Assembly (NCBI GenBank): GCA_002005505.1
Contig: KV908366.1
Location: 584,932 to 648,931, forward strand
Length of the DNA stretch: 64,000 nt
Source: Botryococcus braunii
Lineage: Eukaryota > Chlorophyta > Trebouxiophyceae
Reading direction: 5' to 3'
Part shown: in pieces, positions 19,401 through 31,584 of the stretch
Numbering within the stretch: the first letter of the stretch is position 1
Layout: every line of letters starts with the position of its first letter
The notes under the pieces: model-generated
Database searches by the model: none
What the model saw: the letters and a program-made list of their open reading frames with translations, nothing else
What the model was told of the DNA's origin: nothing
Program-made: the position numbers and the translations under genes

Positions 19401-21698
19401 TATGCAGAATCTGGCCAGGGGGGGTGTAGAAACTCAATCCCAGGTAGAAAAAATGCAGAAGGTACAAGAGGGGTTGCGAATGCAGGGGAAGTCACAAATT
19501 CCCCTTCCTCCAGGGACCACCCTTACAAGGGAGCAGCGTTATGTACAGCGCGTGGCTAGGAGAGAGCATTCTGACATCCCATTGCATGCCCCTGACCCAG
19601 GTCAGGCAATTGTGAGTGAGCCAAACATGGTTGGTCTCCCTGATATGCAGGGGCAGGTTGAGACAGTCGAGGCTATGTTCGGTGCAGATGTAAGAGATGA
19701 GAGTAGTGGGTTAGACATGCCAGCAGTAGGGGAAGCTGGTGCCCAATCCCAGTCACTGGCTAGTCATGCTTATGGTGTGCAGGCTGACATTGTAGGCGCA
19801 GCTCAGGCAAGTCTGGGTAGTGTGCCCAAGTGTGAGTCCAGGAGAGAGAGAGAGAGCTGCTGCTCCCCTCTGCATTGCGGAAGGTGCGAGAATGTAAGGG
19901 TGCTGCACATGAGTCCAGTAGTCAAGGAGAGAGAGAGAGACTTGAGAAGGAATCAGATAATCCCGGCAGTACTGCCCAGTCCCAGCATAAGGTACATAAT
20001 GTACCTTATTCTGGCAACCAGGGAGAGAGAGAGAGAGAAGGGAACAGCAACAGTAAGGCTGACAGCCCTGCTGCACCACAGCATAAGGTACAGAGTGTAC
20101 CTTCTGTCAGGTTGGGAAAAGTTCACGTGCCCTCAAACTTGAGGGAAGCCCAGCGCTCACCTCAGTGGGAGTTTTGGCAGCAGGCAATGCAAGAGGAGAT
20201 GGAGTCTTTAGACACCCATGAGGTTATGCAGTATGTGGAAAGACCCCATGGGCAGAAAGTTATCCCTGTTCATTGGATTTTTTCTACAAAAAACGATGCA
20301 CATGGGAATGTCACTCGGTTTAATGCAAGATTGGTTGCCCAGGGTTGCAGACAGATTCCTGGTATAGATGTTGGTGAGGTTTTTGCACCTACCAGCAGCT
20401 ATGGTGCTAGGAGAGCTGTGCTGGCAGTGGCTGCCACACAAAATCTTGAGATCCACCAAGTGGATATCAAGACAGCTTTTCTCAATGGGGAGTTGGAGGA
20501 AGAGGTCTATGTGACCCAACCACCAGGATTTGAGAATGGCAACACGAGAGTTGTGTGCAAGCTCAGGAAGGCACTCTACGGTCTTAACAAGCCCCACGGG
20601 CTTGGCACAAGACCTTGAGCGACAAGTTGAGCGTGATGGGTATAGTGTGTGCAAGAGCGACGCTGGGGTATACATCAGGAGGGCCCCTGATGGTAATCTG
20701 TCGTTTATTCTTGTTTATGTCGATGATCTTCTCATAGTTGCCAGAGTGGTTGCAGAGATTGAGTGGGGGAAAGAGTTATTGAAGAAGGACTTCACCATCC
20801 ATGATTTGGGAGAGGTGAATGATTTCCTGGGGTGTCAGGTCCTACGCAATAGAGTTCAGGGCACTATTTCCATGAGTTGCACTCCCAAGATTGATGCTCT
20901 TGTGGAGAAGTTTGGCGTTGCTGATGATGGCGTGTGGTTGATACCCCCATGTCCAAGGACTTCGTGGCTAGCAGCAGACCCGAGTCCTCAGATGGTATGT
21001 CACATGGGGCTGGTACCCCTCTGCCACCTGGTCATCGATACTGCGAGTTAATTGGATCGTTACTGTACATAGCCAATACGACCCGGCCTGACATTTCTCA
21101 GGCTGTTGGAGTGTTGTCAAGGTATAGAATGACACCCACTACCTCACACTGGAATGAGGCCATTCGAGTGCTGAAGTACTTGAGAGATACCAGAGAGTTA
21201 GCTCTTACTCTGGGTGGAAAGGGCCCTGAGCTAGAAGGCTATGTTGATGCCGACTATGCTGGGGACCTGGACCACAGGTATTCCACCACTGGCTATGTTC
21301 TATCAGTCTATGGTAGTGCCGTGGTTTGGGGAAGCAAGAAGCAGAGCTCAGTTGCTACCTCAACTGTGCAAGCTGAGTTTATGGCAGCTGGCCATATTGT
21401 GAAGGAAGCCAACTGGCTAAGGGGCTTCTTGGAAGAGATAGGGGCTGCACCTTGGAGGGTCAAAATTTTCTGTGACAACCAAGGATGCATTTCTAATTTA
21501 CGGAACCCCCTGTATTCCAAATTCACAAAGCACGTTGCAGTAAGCTTCCACTACGCTAGGGAAGCTATGGCACTTGGGCAGGTAGATATCCTCTATGTGG
21601 AATCTGCTCGCAATGTGGCTGACATTATGACCAAGCCACTTGCCAAGCCCGTGTTTGTTGGTCATCGTGATTCACTAGGTTTGAGAAGATACACATAA
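16486..21698 (+). pseudogene. gag-pol: Copia-B1 gag-pol polyprotein, broken by stops and frameshifts
   Basis: Same protein as the intact copy in Copia-B2, in pieces: Gag (16486-17253), zinc knuckle, protease and integrase (to about 19330), linker, RT (19875-20618 and 20530-20930) and RNase H (20934-21698). Lesions visible by comparison with B2: an extra G in a G run near 17240, a stop inside the zinc knuckle (TAG 17429-17431 where B2 has Lys), TAG at 17528-17530 where B2 has Trp, a lost A near 19332, a length change in a GA run near 19850, a lost G near 20585 in the ALYGLKQAP motif, and a change near 20928. It cannot make the polyprotein. Confidence 0.9.
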
Positions 21699-21718
21699 AG
21701 CATGCAGGCAAGGGGAAG

Positions 21719-22412
21719 TGTTGAGTTCTGAACATTATTATTGAATGCCTTGTGCTTTAAGTGATCTTCATGTGTGCACTATTAGGATATGGGTCCATTG
21801 AGAACATAAGGTACCTTGAGACACGGCAGATTCTGGACGTTTTCGAACATAAGGTACAATCCTATCTAGATCACACGTTTGTCGGATGAAATCTTAAGGC
21901 TGCCCCACCGGAGGGAATACCAACTGGTTGTGAAAGATGCTGGGCATTACCAGATGCTAGTCTTGTCCAACAGTTGTGTGTGACACTCAGCAGACAGTCG
22001 TACGGACTGTAGCTGGAGTAACTTCGTCTGTTGACGACCTGTCTGCTTTGTACAGGTACGGTGCGGCAGTGTGTGTTGTATCATTGTTGCTATTGTGAGA
22101 GTGAACAAGCTTAGTGTACCCTGTAGTCACTCAAACAGACAAGGGACAGTGACTTCAGGGAGTATAGGCATGTACTTGAACGTAGCCGTCTAGAGCCTTA
22201 TCTAGTGATTGCTTGATCGGTGCTTGTGTACAAGATAATGATGTAACGGAACTGGTTGTGAAAGATGCTGGGCATTACCAGATGCCAGTCGTGTCCAACA
22301 GTTGTGTGTGACACTCAGCAGACAGTCGTACGGACTGTAGCTGGAGTAACTTCGTCTATTGACGACCTGTCTGCTTTGTACAGGGAAAGCCGATTGCCCA
22401 TAACCTTTTACA
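21719..22412 (+). repeat. Copia-B1 3' LTR
   Basis: 694 bp, from TGTTGAGTTC to CTTTTACA, preceded by the purine tract AGGCAAGGGGAAG at 21706-21718. Confidence 0.92.
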
Positions 22413-25266
22413 GTTTTGACTGCACTGGGCATTACTTCCACCGTTCAGGATCCGCCCACTGCTGTTCATCAGGCTTGCCCTTGTTTCGTTGCTTTGTGCA
22501 GACTGGTTGTCTGAGTGTGAAGCAGAAACCCCGCCAGCAACCTCCTTTGACTCTTTTGTGCAGTTAAACACTAGTCAGACTGTGAACGGTCTTGACCTTT
22601 CTTCTACTTGTATTGAATTTGAGGGAATTCTTGCTGGTAGACCTGTCAGGATTTTGTTAGATAGTGGGGCCTCTGCAAACTTTATTGATGATAAACTTGT
22701 GCAGGAGCTTGCCCTTCCCACTGCTCCTTTGAGTTCAAATGTTATTATTCGTGTTGCTGATGGTAGGACCTCTATAGGAGAGAGTAATGTGTCAATTGAC
22801 CTGACTGTGGGGTCTCTGGATTTTGGAGTCACCTGTCTCCCCACAGAGTTGGCATACTATGACCTTGTTTTAGGGAACCCTTGGTTGACTGTATTTAATC
22901 CGGTTGCGAATTGGAAACTGAATGCAGTTTCATTGCTTCATCCTGATAAGACACATGTACTTGTGGGCTGCCAACGGTCAGGTGTACCTGAGTATGTGAT
23001 CTCCTCCATATAAGTGGAAGAGTTGGTCAAGTTGGGTGATCCAATGTATCTTATTCAGCTTAATGCAGTGACTGAACCCTCCTCAAACACTAATGCATAT
23101 GACGTGCCAGAGTTGGAGCAGCTTTTGCAGGAATTTAAAGATGTTCTTTCAGGACTGCCTCAGGGCCTGCCTCCTTCTCGTGCTGGTGACCATCATATTA
23201 GATTGGAGCCGGGCGCAGTCCCTCCAGCCTCCCGCATTTATCCACTGTCCGGAGCTCAGCTTGCTGAGCTACGTGCACAGTTGCAGGAGCTCCTTGAGAA
23301 GGGCTTCATCCGCCCATCGACTTCCCCTTTTGGTGCACCCATTCTCTTTGTCCCAAAGAAGGATGGTGGTTGGCGTTTGTGTATTGACTATAGAGCCTTG
23401 AACAGGGTTACAGTGAGAAATCAACACCCTTTACAGTGAGCAACTGCATGGTAGTTCTGTCTTTTCTAAGCTGGACCTTGCTTTTGGTTATCATCAGATT
23501 AGGATGCATGATGACAGCATTGAGAAAACAGCATTTAAAACCAGATATGGCCACTATGAGTTCACAGTGATGCCTTTGGACTTACTAATGCTCCTGCAAC
23601 ATTCCAATCTGTTATGAATACTATCCTGGCTCCCTTTCTGGATAGGTTTGTGTTGGTTACCTGGATGACATCCTGATTTACTCTAAATCTGTTGAAGAAC
23701 ACATGGAGCACTCACGTATTATCCTGTCAGTGCTTAGGGAACATAAATTCTACTGTAAAAGATCTAAATGTGAGTTTGTTTCTAAGCAGGTGGAATACTT
23801 GGGACACTTGTTGACACCCCAAGGATTATGGTGGATCCAAGGAAGGTTGCAGCCATCCGGGACTGGCCCACTCCCTTGAATGTGTCACAGTTGAGAGGTT
23901 TCCTAGGCTTAACACAATATTATGACACATTTATGGATCACTTTGCAGATGTTGCATTTCCCCTCACTGAATTATTGAAGAAGGATGTGCCTTGGACTTG
24001 GGAGGGACCTCAAGCCCAAGCGTTTACTGCATTGAAGGATCTTGTTTCTTCTCCTCCATGTTTGTTAATGCCAGATTTAGACAAACCTTTTGTGATACAT
24101 GTAGATGCCTCGGGCTTTGCTGTGGGTGCTGTTTTGCAGCAGGGTCAAGGACAGGGACTGCAGCCCGTTGCCTTCGATTCCAGGAAACTCCAGCCCCTGA
24201 GAGGAAATTAGCCCCTTATGATAGAGAGTTACTTGCTCTTGTGCATGCTTTGTTGAATTGGAAGCATTTGCTGTTGGGTGCTAAGTTTACTGTTCACACT
24301 GACCAGAAGGCTTTAAAGTATTTGTTGACTACTCCTGTTAGGACTAGAAGACAGGAAAGATGGCTCACTGAGATCATGAGATTTATGCCTGATATTAAGT
24401 ATGTTAAAGGCACTGATAATGTGGTTGTAAATGCTTTGTCTAGGCGTGTTGACCTTGCAGTGATGCATGTCTCCTCTGTTTCTGTCTCTTCTCTCCTATA
24501 AGAGATTGCCTTGCTGTGTGCTTCTGATCCCACAGTTAGTAAACTGGTGGATGAAGGTGTTTTGGTATTGAGAGACTCTGTACCTTATTCTGTGCAGTCA
24601 GGAAGTGTATGTACCTGATGCATTGAGAGAGAAGGTGCTGAGAGAGTGCCATGCACACCCTTTTCTGGACATCTTGGTATTAACAAGATGTATGAGCTAG
24701 TGTGCAGGGAGTTTTGGTGGCCACGTCTCAGCTCATCAGTCAGGGACTTTTGCAGGTCTTGTGACACTGCCAGCGCACTAAAGGGACTGGAGCCGTACCT
24801 TATGGCCTGCTTCAGCCACTGCCCATTCCGGATAAACTTGGCAGAGCGTTTCCCTTGATTTAGTGACTGATTTACCTGTCTGTTGTGGTTTTGATTCTAT
24901 TGTGGTATTTGTTGATAGGTTCTCTAAGTTGTGTGTCTTAGCTGCATGCATGAAACCATCACTGCACCTCAACTTGCACAACTGTTTATTGACAGGTCTT
25001 GTTAGGTTGGTATGCCTACATCCATTGTTAGTGTTAGAGATCCTAGATTACTAGTCATTCTGGAAGGCCTCTGTTAAGTTGTTAGGCACTGACCTTGCTA
25101 TGTCTACTGCTTACCACCCTCAGACAGACGGCAGACAGAGAGGATGAATCGGACCATGGAAGACATGTTAAGAGGTTTGTGGGCCGAGACAGGATGACTG
25201 GTACAGGTATTTAAGCATGGTGGAGTTTGCTTACAATAACTCTCTCCAGGCTTCCACACTGCAGAC
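22413..25266 (+). pseudogene. pol: Gypsy-G pol: protease, RT, RNase H, start of integrase
   Basis: Broken Ty3/Gypsy pol. Protease: ILLDSGASANFID (about 22650-22690). RT: the segment from [17 protein letters not shown] through [21 protein letters not shown] to [17 protein letters not shown] (about 23165-23430), then [15 protein letters not shown] (about 23460) and YLDDILIYS (about 23660), each after a frame change. RNase H: PFVIHVDASGFAVGAVLQQ (about 24090), and APYDRELLALVHAL with HTDQKALKYLL. Integrase: a zinc-binding H2C2 segment (AHPFSGHLGINKMYELV...CRSCD, 24650-24770), then a decayed core with YHPQTDG (about 25110). Copia-B2 cuts the gene at 25266. Confidence 0.82.
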
Positions 25267-25960
25267 TGTGAAAGGTTATGGGCAATCGGCTTTCCCTGTA
25301 CAAAGCAGACAGGTCGTCAATAGACGAAGTTACTCCAGCTACAGTCCGTACGACTGTCTGCTGAGTGCCACACACAACTGTCGGACAAGACTAGCATCTG
25401 GTGATGCCCAGCATCTTTCACAACCAGTTCCGTTACATCATTATCTTGTACACAAGCACCGATCAAGCAATCACTAGATAAGGCTCTAGACGGCTACGTT
25501 CAAGTACATGCCTATACTCCCTGAAGTCACTGTCCCTTATCTGTTTGAGTGACTACAGGGTACACTAAGCTTGTTCACTCTCACAATAGCAACAATGATA
25601 CAACACACACTGCCGCACCGTACCTGTACAAAGCAGACAGGTCGTCAATAGACGAAGTTACTCCAGCTACAGTCCGTACGACTGTCTGCTGAGTGCCACA
25701 CACAACTGTCGGACAAGACTAGCATCTGGTGATGCCCAGCATCTTTCACAACCAGTTGGTATTCACTCCGGTGGGGCAGCCTTAAGAGTTCATCCGACAA
25801 ACGTGTGATCTAGATAGGATTGTACCTTATGTTCGAAAACGTCCAGAATCTGCCGTGTCTCAAGGTACCTTATGTTCTCAATGGACCCATATCCTAATAG
25901 TGCACACATGAAGATCACTTAAAGCACAAGGCATTCAATAATAATGTTCAGAACTCAACA
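25267..25960 (-). repeat. Copia-B2 3' LTR (left end on this strand)
   Basis: Begins TGTGAAAGGTTATGGGC and ends AGAACTCAACA. 694 bp, same as 31585-32278. The purine tract on the element strand lies just inside (complement of CTTCCCCTTGCC at 25961). Confidence 0.92.
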
Positions 25961-25980
25961 CTTCCCCTTGCCTGCATGCT

Positions 25981-28900
25981 TTAAGTGTATCTTCTCAAAC
26001 CTAGTGAATCACGATGACCAACAAACACGGGCTTGGCAAGTGGCTTGGTCATAATGTCAGCCACATTGCGTGCAGATTCCACATAGAGGATATCTACCTG
26101 CCCAAGTGCCATAGCTTCCCTAGCGTAGTGGAAGCTTACTGCAACGTGCTTTGTGAATTTGGAATACAGGGGGTTCCGTAAATTAGAAATGCATCCTTGG
26201 TTGTCACAGAAAATTTTGACCCTCCAAGGTGCAGCCCCTATCTCTTCCAAGAAGCCCCTTAGCCAGTTGGCTTCCTTCACAATATGGCCAGCTGCCATAA
26301 ACTCAGCTTGCACAGTTGAGGTAGCAACTGAGCTCTGCTTCTTGCTTCCCCAAACCACGGCACTACCATAGACTGATAGAACATAGCCAGTGGTGGAATA
26401 CCTGTGGTCCAGGTCCCCAGCATAGTCGGCATCAACATAGCCTTCTAGCTCAGGGCCCTTTCCACCCAGAGTAAGAGCTAACTCTCTGGTATCTCTCAAG
26501 TACTTCAGCACTCGAATGGCCTCATTCCAGTGTGAGGTAGTGGGTGTCATTCTATACCTTGACAACACTCCAACAGCCTGAGAAATGTCAGGCCGGGTCG
26601 TATTGGCTATGTACAGTAACGATCCAATTAACTCGCAGTATCGATGACCAGGTGGCAGAGGGGTACCAGCCCCATGTGACATACCATCTGAGGACTCGGG
26701 TCTGCTGCTAGCCACGAAGTCCTTGGACATGGGGGTATCAACCCCACGTCCATCATCAGCAACGCCAAACTTCTCCACAAGAGCATCAATCTTGGGAGTG
26801 CAACTCATGGAAATAGTGCCCTGAACTCTATTGCGTAGGACCTGACACCCCAGGAAATCATTCACCTCTCCCAAATCATGGATGGTGAAGTCCTTCTTCA
26901 ATAACTCTTTCCCCCACTCAATCTCTGCAACCACTCTGGCAACTATGAGAAGATCATCGACATAAACAAGAATAAACGACAGATTACCATCAGGGGCCCT
27001 CCTGATGTATACCCCAGCGTCGCTCTTGCACACACTATACCCCATCACGCTCAACTTGTCGCTCAAGGTCTTGTGCCAAGCCCGTGGGGCTTGCTTAAGA
27101 CCGTAGAGTGCCTTCCTGAGCTTGCACACAACTCTCGTGTTGCCATTCTCAAATCCTGGTGGTTGGGTCACATAGACCTCTTCCTCCAACTCCCCATTGA
27201 GAAAAGCTGTCTTGATATCCACTTGGTGGATCTCAAGATTTTGTGTGGCAGCCACTGCCAGCACAGCTCTCCTAGCACCATAGCTGCTGGTAGGTGCAAA
27301 AACCTCACCAACATCTATACCAGGAATCTGTCTGCAACCCTGGGCAACCAATCTTGCTTTAAACCGAGTGACATTCCCATGTGCATCGTTTTTTGTAGAA
27401 AAAATCCAATGAACAGGGATAACTTTCTGCCCATGGGGTCTTTCCACATACTGCATAACCTCATGGGTGTCTAAAGACTCCATCTCCTCTTGCATTGCCT
27501 GCTGCCAAAACTCCCACTGAGGTGAGCGCTGGGCTTCCCTCAAGTTTGAGGGCACGTGAACTTTTCCCAACGTGACAGAAGGTACACTCTGTACCTTATG
27601 CTGTGGTGCAGCAGGGCTGTCAGCCTTACTGATGCTGTTCCCTTCTCTCTCTCTCTCTCCCTGGTTGCCAGAATAAGGTACATTATGTACCTTATGCTGG
27701 GACTGGGCAGTACTGCCGGGATTATCTGATTCCTTCTCAAGTCTCTCTCTCTCTCCTTGACTACTGGACTCATGTGCAGCACCCTTACATTCTCGCACCT
27801 TCCGCAATGCAGAGGGGAGCAGCAGCTCTCTCTCTCTCCTGGACTCACACTTGGGCACACTACCCAGACTTGCCTGAGCTGCGCCTACAATGTCAGCCTG
27901 CACACCATAAGCATGACTAGCCAGTGACTGGGATTGGGCACCAGCTTCCCCTACTGCTGGCATGTCTAACCCACTGCTCTCATCTCTTACATCTGCACCG
28001 AACATAGCCTCGACTGTCTCAACCTGCCCCTGCATATCAGGGAGACCAACCATGTTTGGCTCACTCACAATTGCCTGACCTGGGTCAGGGGCATGCAATG
28101 GGATGTCAGAATGCTCTCTCCTAGCCACGCGCTGTACATAACGCTGCTCCCTTGTAAGGGTGGTCCCTGGAGGAAGGGGAATTTGTGACTTCCCCTGCAT
28201 TCGCAACCCCTCTTGTACCTTCTGCATTTTTTCTACCTGGGATTGAGTTTCTACACCCCCCCTGGCCAGATTCTGCATATGCTCAAGCACCGACCACGAG
28301 TGCTGAGATGGTTCTGGGGTCCCAACAGTAGAATCCAGGCTGGTGGGGTTTCCTTGGTCATGTGCTGCTGTGGTCCCGTCTCCAGACTGATCCCCAGCAC
28401 AAAGTCCAGAGGTCCCAGGAGCCCCAGTGGAAAGCGTCTCCACTCCATGGTCATCCTCCTCATCCCAGAACGTGGGTGGAGCAGCAGAGGGAATTGCTTG
28501 AGGCGTTGCCAGATTCTCACTGCCAAGGGGGGGTGATATCCTAGAATCATAGACAGACCCAGGCTGGACCTTTGATAGACCCACTCTCTCAGCCCCCCTC
28601 AAGTGCTCGATAAAGCTGACGTCCCTACTCTCCTTCCACACTCCATTCCCCACGTACACACGATACGCTTTAGACTGGGGACAATAACCAGTAAACATCC
28701 CAGGGATGGTCTTGGGCCCAAAAACAGACCTTTGGCCACTGGGAATGTGCACATGGGCTACACAGCCAAACGTGCGCAGCACAGACACATCAGGTTTGAC
28801 ACCAAAGAATAATTCCATGGGGGTCAGGGACCTGCCTGAAGTAGGACCCACATTGTAGAGGAGGGTAGCTGTCTCAAGCGCCTCCTTCCAAAGGGAGGGG

Positions 28901-31194
28901 TCTGCTGCAGCATGGACCAACAGAGTCCTTGTTCGCTCCTTCAGGGTCCTATTCATCCTCTCCGCCACCCCATTCTGCTGAGGCGTGTAGGGCGCTGAGG
29001 ACTCCATCTTAGTGCCCTGCTGAGCACAAAACTCTTTGAATTGCTGGTTCAGGAACTCTGAACCCCTGTCAGTCCTCACACACTTCACAACCGTGCCTCG
29101 TTGGGTCTGCCAAAAACGGAGCAGGTCTATCACAGCCTTTGGGATGCAATCCTTTGACTTCACAGGCAGGGAGGCAACTTGGTGTGAACTTTCATCCACT
29201 ACAGTGACCCAATATCGTTCACCTGTGATGGCAGGAGGTGATATGGGACCCACAGTATCCACATGGACTCTATCGAGTGGGTGATGTGCAGGCCTGGAAG
29301 ATACAGGGAAAGGAGGTCTGGAGTGTTTCCCTTGTATACACGATTCACAGTGCTTGGGGCACTCAGAGCAGGGAGCAAGGGAGATATTGATTCCTGTAAC
29401 CAGATCTTCCTTGGAGAACCTCTGCATGCTGCTGGCACCAGGATGACCTAACCTAGCATGCCACAGAGATCTCTCGCTACACACGTGTCCTTTCCTAAGA
29501 TGAGACGCCTCAGCCATGTGATCAATATGTCTGCAGCCAACTTGCTGCCCTCTGACAGGACTAACAAACTCCAAAAAAAACAGACCTCGTGCGCGGGTGA
29601 TATCTCCACACCACCCTTCAGGTCCCTTCATGGCTGTGTAACCACCTGCAGTGTCAGTCAGGAAAGATGCTCCATCCTGAATTGCACCAGTGACTGAAAT
29701 GAGGTTGGTATGCGCAGAAGGAACACACTGCACATTGTGCAGCCAGAATACTTCGTGCCTTGCATTCACAAGGCATACAGACCCAGATGCAATGATTCCT
29801 CCCTTGGCGTCTGAGGTTGCCAAGTGCAGAGGAAGAGGCTGTCTATGCATAACTGGATTATGGAGCAATGAGAGATCATTGACTATATGCACAGAGGCAC
29901 CACTATCTATTAACCAAGATGTGCTGCTAGCTCCATGCGAAGTTGGGGCAAGCACATTGAGAGAGATAAACATCGCCTCACCAGAAGGAGGGGGTGGAGG
30001 TGGTAAATGCCACCCCGGAAACGTGTGTTGACTTGTTGGATAGTTATATGCTGAAGGAGGTCCAGGGCTGGAAGCGGATGAAGGCGGGCCACCCCGGCCA
30101 GATCCATGGTCCCACCAGGCTTGAGGAGACGACTGTGGGCCTCCCTGGCCCCAGTAAGCTGCAGGCCCAACGCTTGCCGCTTGCATGTTTTGATGCAGAG
30201 CCTGCAGCTGCCTGAGCGGTCCGCAGTCAGTCATGAAGTGGCCCTTTGCCTTGCAGAAGTGGCATGTAAGCTCCTCTCTGGGCCTTCTTGCCCTGCCAGG
30301 TCCACGCCCCCTGCCACCAAAAGTAGTTGCAGAGGGGCCAGCGGGAGGCTGTTCGTTTGCTGGTAGTGCTGCTCCAACTCCCGGTACTGCTCCCACTCCT
30401 GGTGCAGCTCCAGCGCTTGATGACGCTCCAGCTACCCCCCCAGAGGGACCAGCCACTGCTGCAGCTGCCATGGCCTGAGGTGTTCCCTCTGCAGGTGGGT
30501 CCTTGTACCCACGGCTGGCTGCGGCGCGCAGGATTCTTTGAATCAGCTCCAATGGCGGCTTGTCGGTTGCCATAACCTCCAGGGACTCGAGCCTCAGCAC
30601 AGGAGGGAGGCCCTTCACCATCAGCTCCCCAACATTGTGGTCCAAGAGGATGAACGCGTTGTTTCTGAGACTTGTAGCCAGATCCATCATTCTGTAGAGG
30701 TAGACCTTGAGTGTCTCCCCTGTCTTGATGCCCTGCTCCATTTCCTTGTACCACTCAAGGTTGATGTCTTGGTTGCTCCCTCCAGTGTGACTGTTCTTCA
30801 CCCACGCGATGAAGTCGAACGCTGCTTTGTGGCATGAGATCTGAGAATGCCAGATGACTGGAACTGACTGGATCAGCCACTGCTTGATGGCTGAGTTCTC
30901 CACCGACCCTGGCATTGGCCTCTCCAAAGCCGCTCTGACCCCCTTGGTGTTTGCGCACGCCTCCAAATTTTCATACCAAAATTCAAAATTGCGCCCTCCA
31001 TCATCAAGCATGACAGTCATCTTTGGATTAGAGGTATTGGGGATGTAGGCTGCCTTGTCAATCTCCACCTTTGGTTCTGCAGTGGCTGATTGTGTCCCGG
31101 TCATAGACTGCCCTGGAGTGGCCCCACTGACTTCTCCAGGTTGAGACATTGCTGTTTCACTGCTACTTTCCTTTTCTTTGCCCCTTTTTGTCAT
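25981..31194 (-). CDS. gag-pol: Copia-B2 Gag-Pol polyprotein, complete
   Basis: A 1737-aa uninterrupted Ty1/Copia polyprotein. Order: Gag (from residue 1; a domain around NFEFWYENLEACANTKGVR), a CCHC knuckle CHFCKAKGHFMTDC (residues 311-324), aspartic protease WLIDSGASVHIV (catalytic Asp 430), GAG-pre-integrase (LWHARLGHPG...C..C..GKH), and an integrase with DD(35)E triad Asp 646, Asp 709 and Glu 745 (the last in QNGVAERMNR). A low-complexity Glu/Arg linker follows. RT has YVDD at 1411-1414 and RNase H a DADY at 1588-1591. All catalytic residues that can be checked are present. It copies the element RNA into DNA and integrates it. Start ATG at 31194; the stop (TAA at 25981-25983) is 20 bp inside the left LTR border. 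Highly similar to the broken B1 copy. Confidence 0.95.
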   Translation of the reverse strand: MTKRGKEKESSSETAMSQPGEVSGATPGQSMTGTQSATAEPKVEIDKAAYIPNTSNPKMTVMLDDGGRNFEFWYENLEACANTKGVRAALERPMPGSVENSAIKQWLIQSVPVIWHSQISCHKAAFDFIAWVKNSHTGGSNQDINLEWYKEMEQGIKTGETLKVYLYRMMDLATSLRNNAFILLDHNVGELMVKGLPPVLRLESLEVMATDKPPLELIQRILRAAASRGYKDPPAEGTPQAMAAAAVAGPSGGVAGASSSAGAAPGVGAVPGVGAALPANEQPPAGPSATTFGGRGRGPGRARRPREELTCHFCKAKGHFMTDCGPLRQLQALHQNMQAASVGPAAYWGQGGPQSSPQAWWDHGSGRGGPPSSASSPGPPSAYNYPTSQHTFPGWHLPPPPPPSGEAMFISLNVLAPTSHGASSTSWLIDSGASVHIVNDLSLLHNPVMHRQPLPLHLATSDAKGGIIASGSVCLVNARHEVFWLHNVQCVPSAHTNLISVTGAIQDGASFLTDTAGGYTAMKGPEGWCGDITRARGLFFLEFVSPVRGQQVGCRHIDHMAEASHLRKGHVCSERSLWHARLGHPGASSMQRFSKEDLVTGINISLAPCSECPKHCESCIQGKHSRPPFPVSSRPAHHPLDRVHVDTVGPISPPAITGERYWVTVVDESSHQVASLPVKSKDCIPKAVIDLLRFWQTQRGTVVKCVRTDRGSEFLNQQFKEFCAQQGTKMESSAPYTPQQNGVAERMNRTLKERTRTLLVHAAADPSLWKEALETATLLYNVGPTSGRSLTPMELFFGVKPDVSVLRTFGCVAHVHIPSGQRSVFGPKTIPGMFTGYCPQSKAYRVYVGNGVWKESRDVSFIEHLRGAERVGLSKVQPGSVYDSRISPPLGSENLATPQAIPSAAPPTFWDEEDDHGVETLSTGAPGTSGLCAGDQSGDGTTAAHDQGNPTSLDSTVGTPEPSQHSWSVLEHMQNLARGGVETQSQVEKMQKVQEGLRMQGKSQIPLPPGTTLTREQRYVQRVARREHSDIPLHAPDPGQAIVSEPNMVGLPDMQGQVETVEAMFGADVRDESSGLDMPAVGEAGAQSQSLASHAYGVQADIVGAAQASLGSVPKCESRRERELLLPSALRKVRECKGAAHESSSQGERERLEKESDNPGSTAQSQHKVHNVPYSGNQGEREREGNSISKADSPAAPQHKVQSVPSVTLGKVHVPSNLREAQRSPQWEFWQQAMQEEMESLDTHEVMQYVERPHGQKVIPVHWIFSTKNDAHGNVTRFKARLVAQGCRQIPGIDVGEVFAPTSSYGARRAVLAVAATQNLEIHQVDIKTAFLNGELEEEVYVTQPPGFENGNTRVVCKLRKALYGLKQAPRAWHKTLSDKLSVMGYSVCKSDAGVYIRRAPDGNLSFILVYVDDLLIVARVVAEIEWGKELLKKDFTIHDLGEVNDFLGCQVLRNRVQGTISMSCTPKIDALVEKFGVADDGRGVDTPMSKDFVASSRPESSDGMSHGAGTPLPPGHRYCELIGSLLYIANTTRPDISQAVGVLSRYRMTPTTSHWNEAIRVLKYLRDTRELALTLGGKGPELEGYVDADYAGDLDHRYSTTGYVLSVYGSAVVWGSKKQSSVATSTVQAEFMAAGHIVKEANWLRGFLEEIGAAPWRVKIFCDNQGCISNLRNPLYSKFTKHVAVSFHYAREAMALGQVDILYVESARNVADIMTKPLAKPVFVGHRDSLGLRRYT

Positions 31195-31584
31195 ACTATT
31201 GTCACTTCACCAGCCAAACTTACTCATAAACTTCTGGAATGCAGCAATACCCTACAATTCCCTCCATGTCATGGAAATTTACCAGCCAGTCTTGCACAGT
31301 AGTAGCAGATATGTTCCCCTCAGAAGTTTGCGCCGGAGTCCGGCCCGACTCACTCAGTGCTTCTAGACAACGTCTATGAATGATAAAGCACAGCTAAAAC
31401 TTCAATTATGAATTTCCCAGAAAGGTAAACTGTGAGTAAGATAATGGTCCTGGTACACTCGAGTTCCCTTGCGCCGCTGCGCCATGCTCGAGCTCCTTTG
31501 TTGACGCTTACGTCTGACCCATCCGTAGACGACCTTCACTCCTGCTTTTACTTGGCTCAGCTGGAAGGGCGTGGGCCCATAACC

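Larger units (their letters stand above)
15401..22412 (+). mobile_element. Copia-B1: full-length Copia element, coding region broken
   Basis: 7012 bp, with LTRs of 695 and 694 bp, TG...CA ends and the target duplication GTTTT (15396-15400 and 22413-22417). It is inserted in Gypsy-G between gag and protease. It belongs to the same family as Copia-B2 at 25267-32278 (opposite strand). The LTRs differ by one indel and a few substitutions, so it is young although its ORF is dead. Confidence 0.93.
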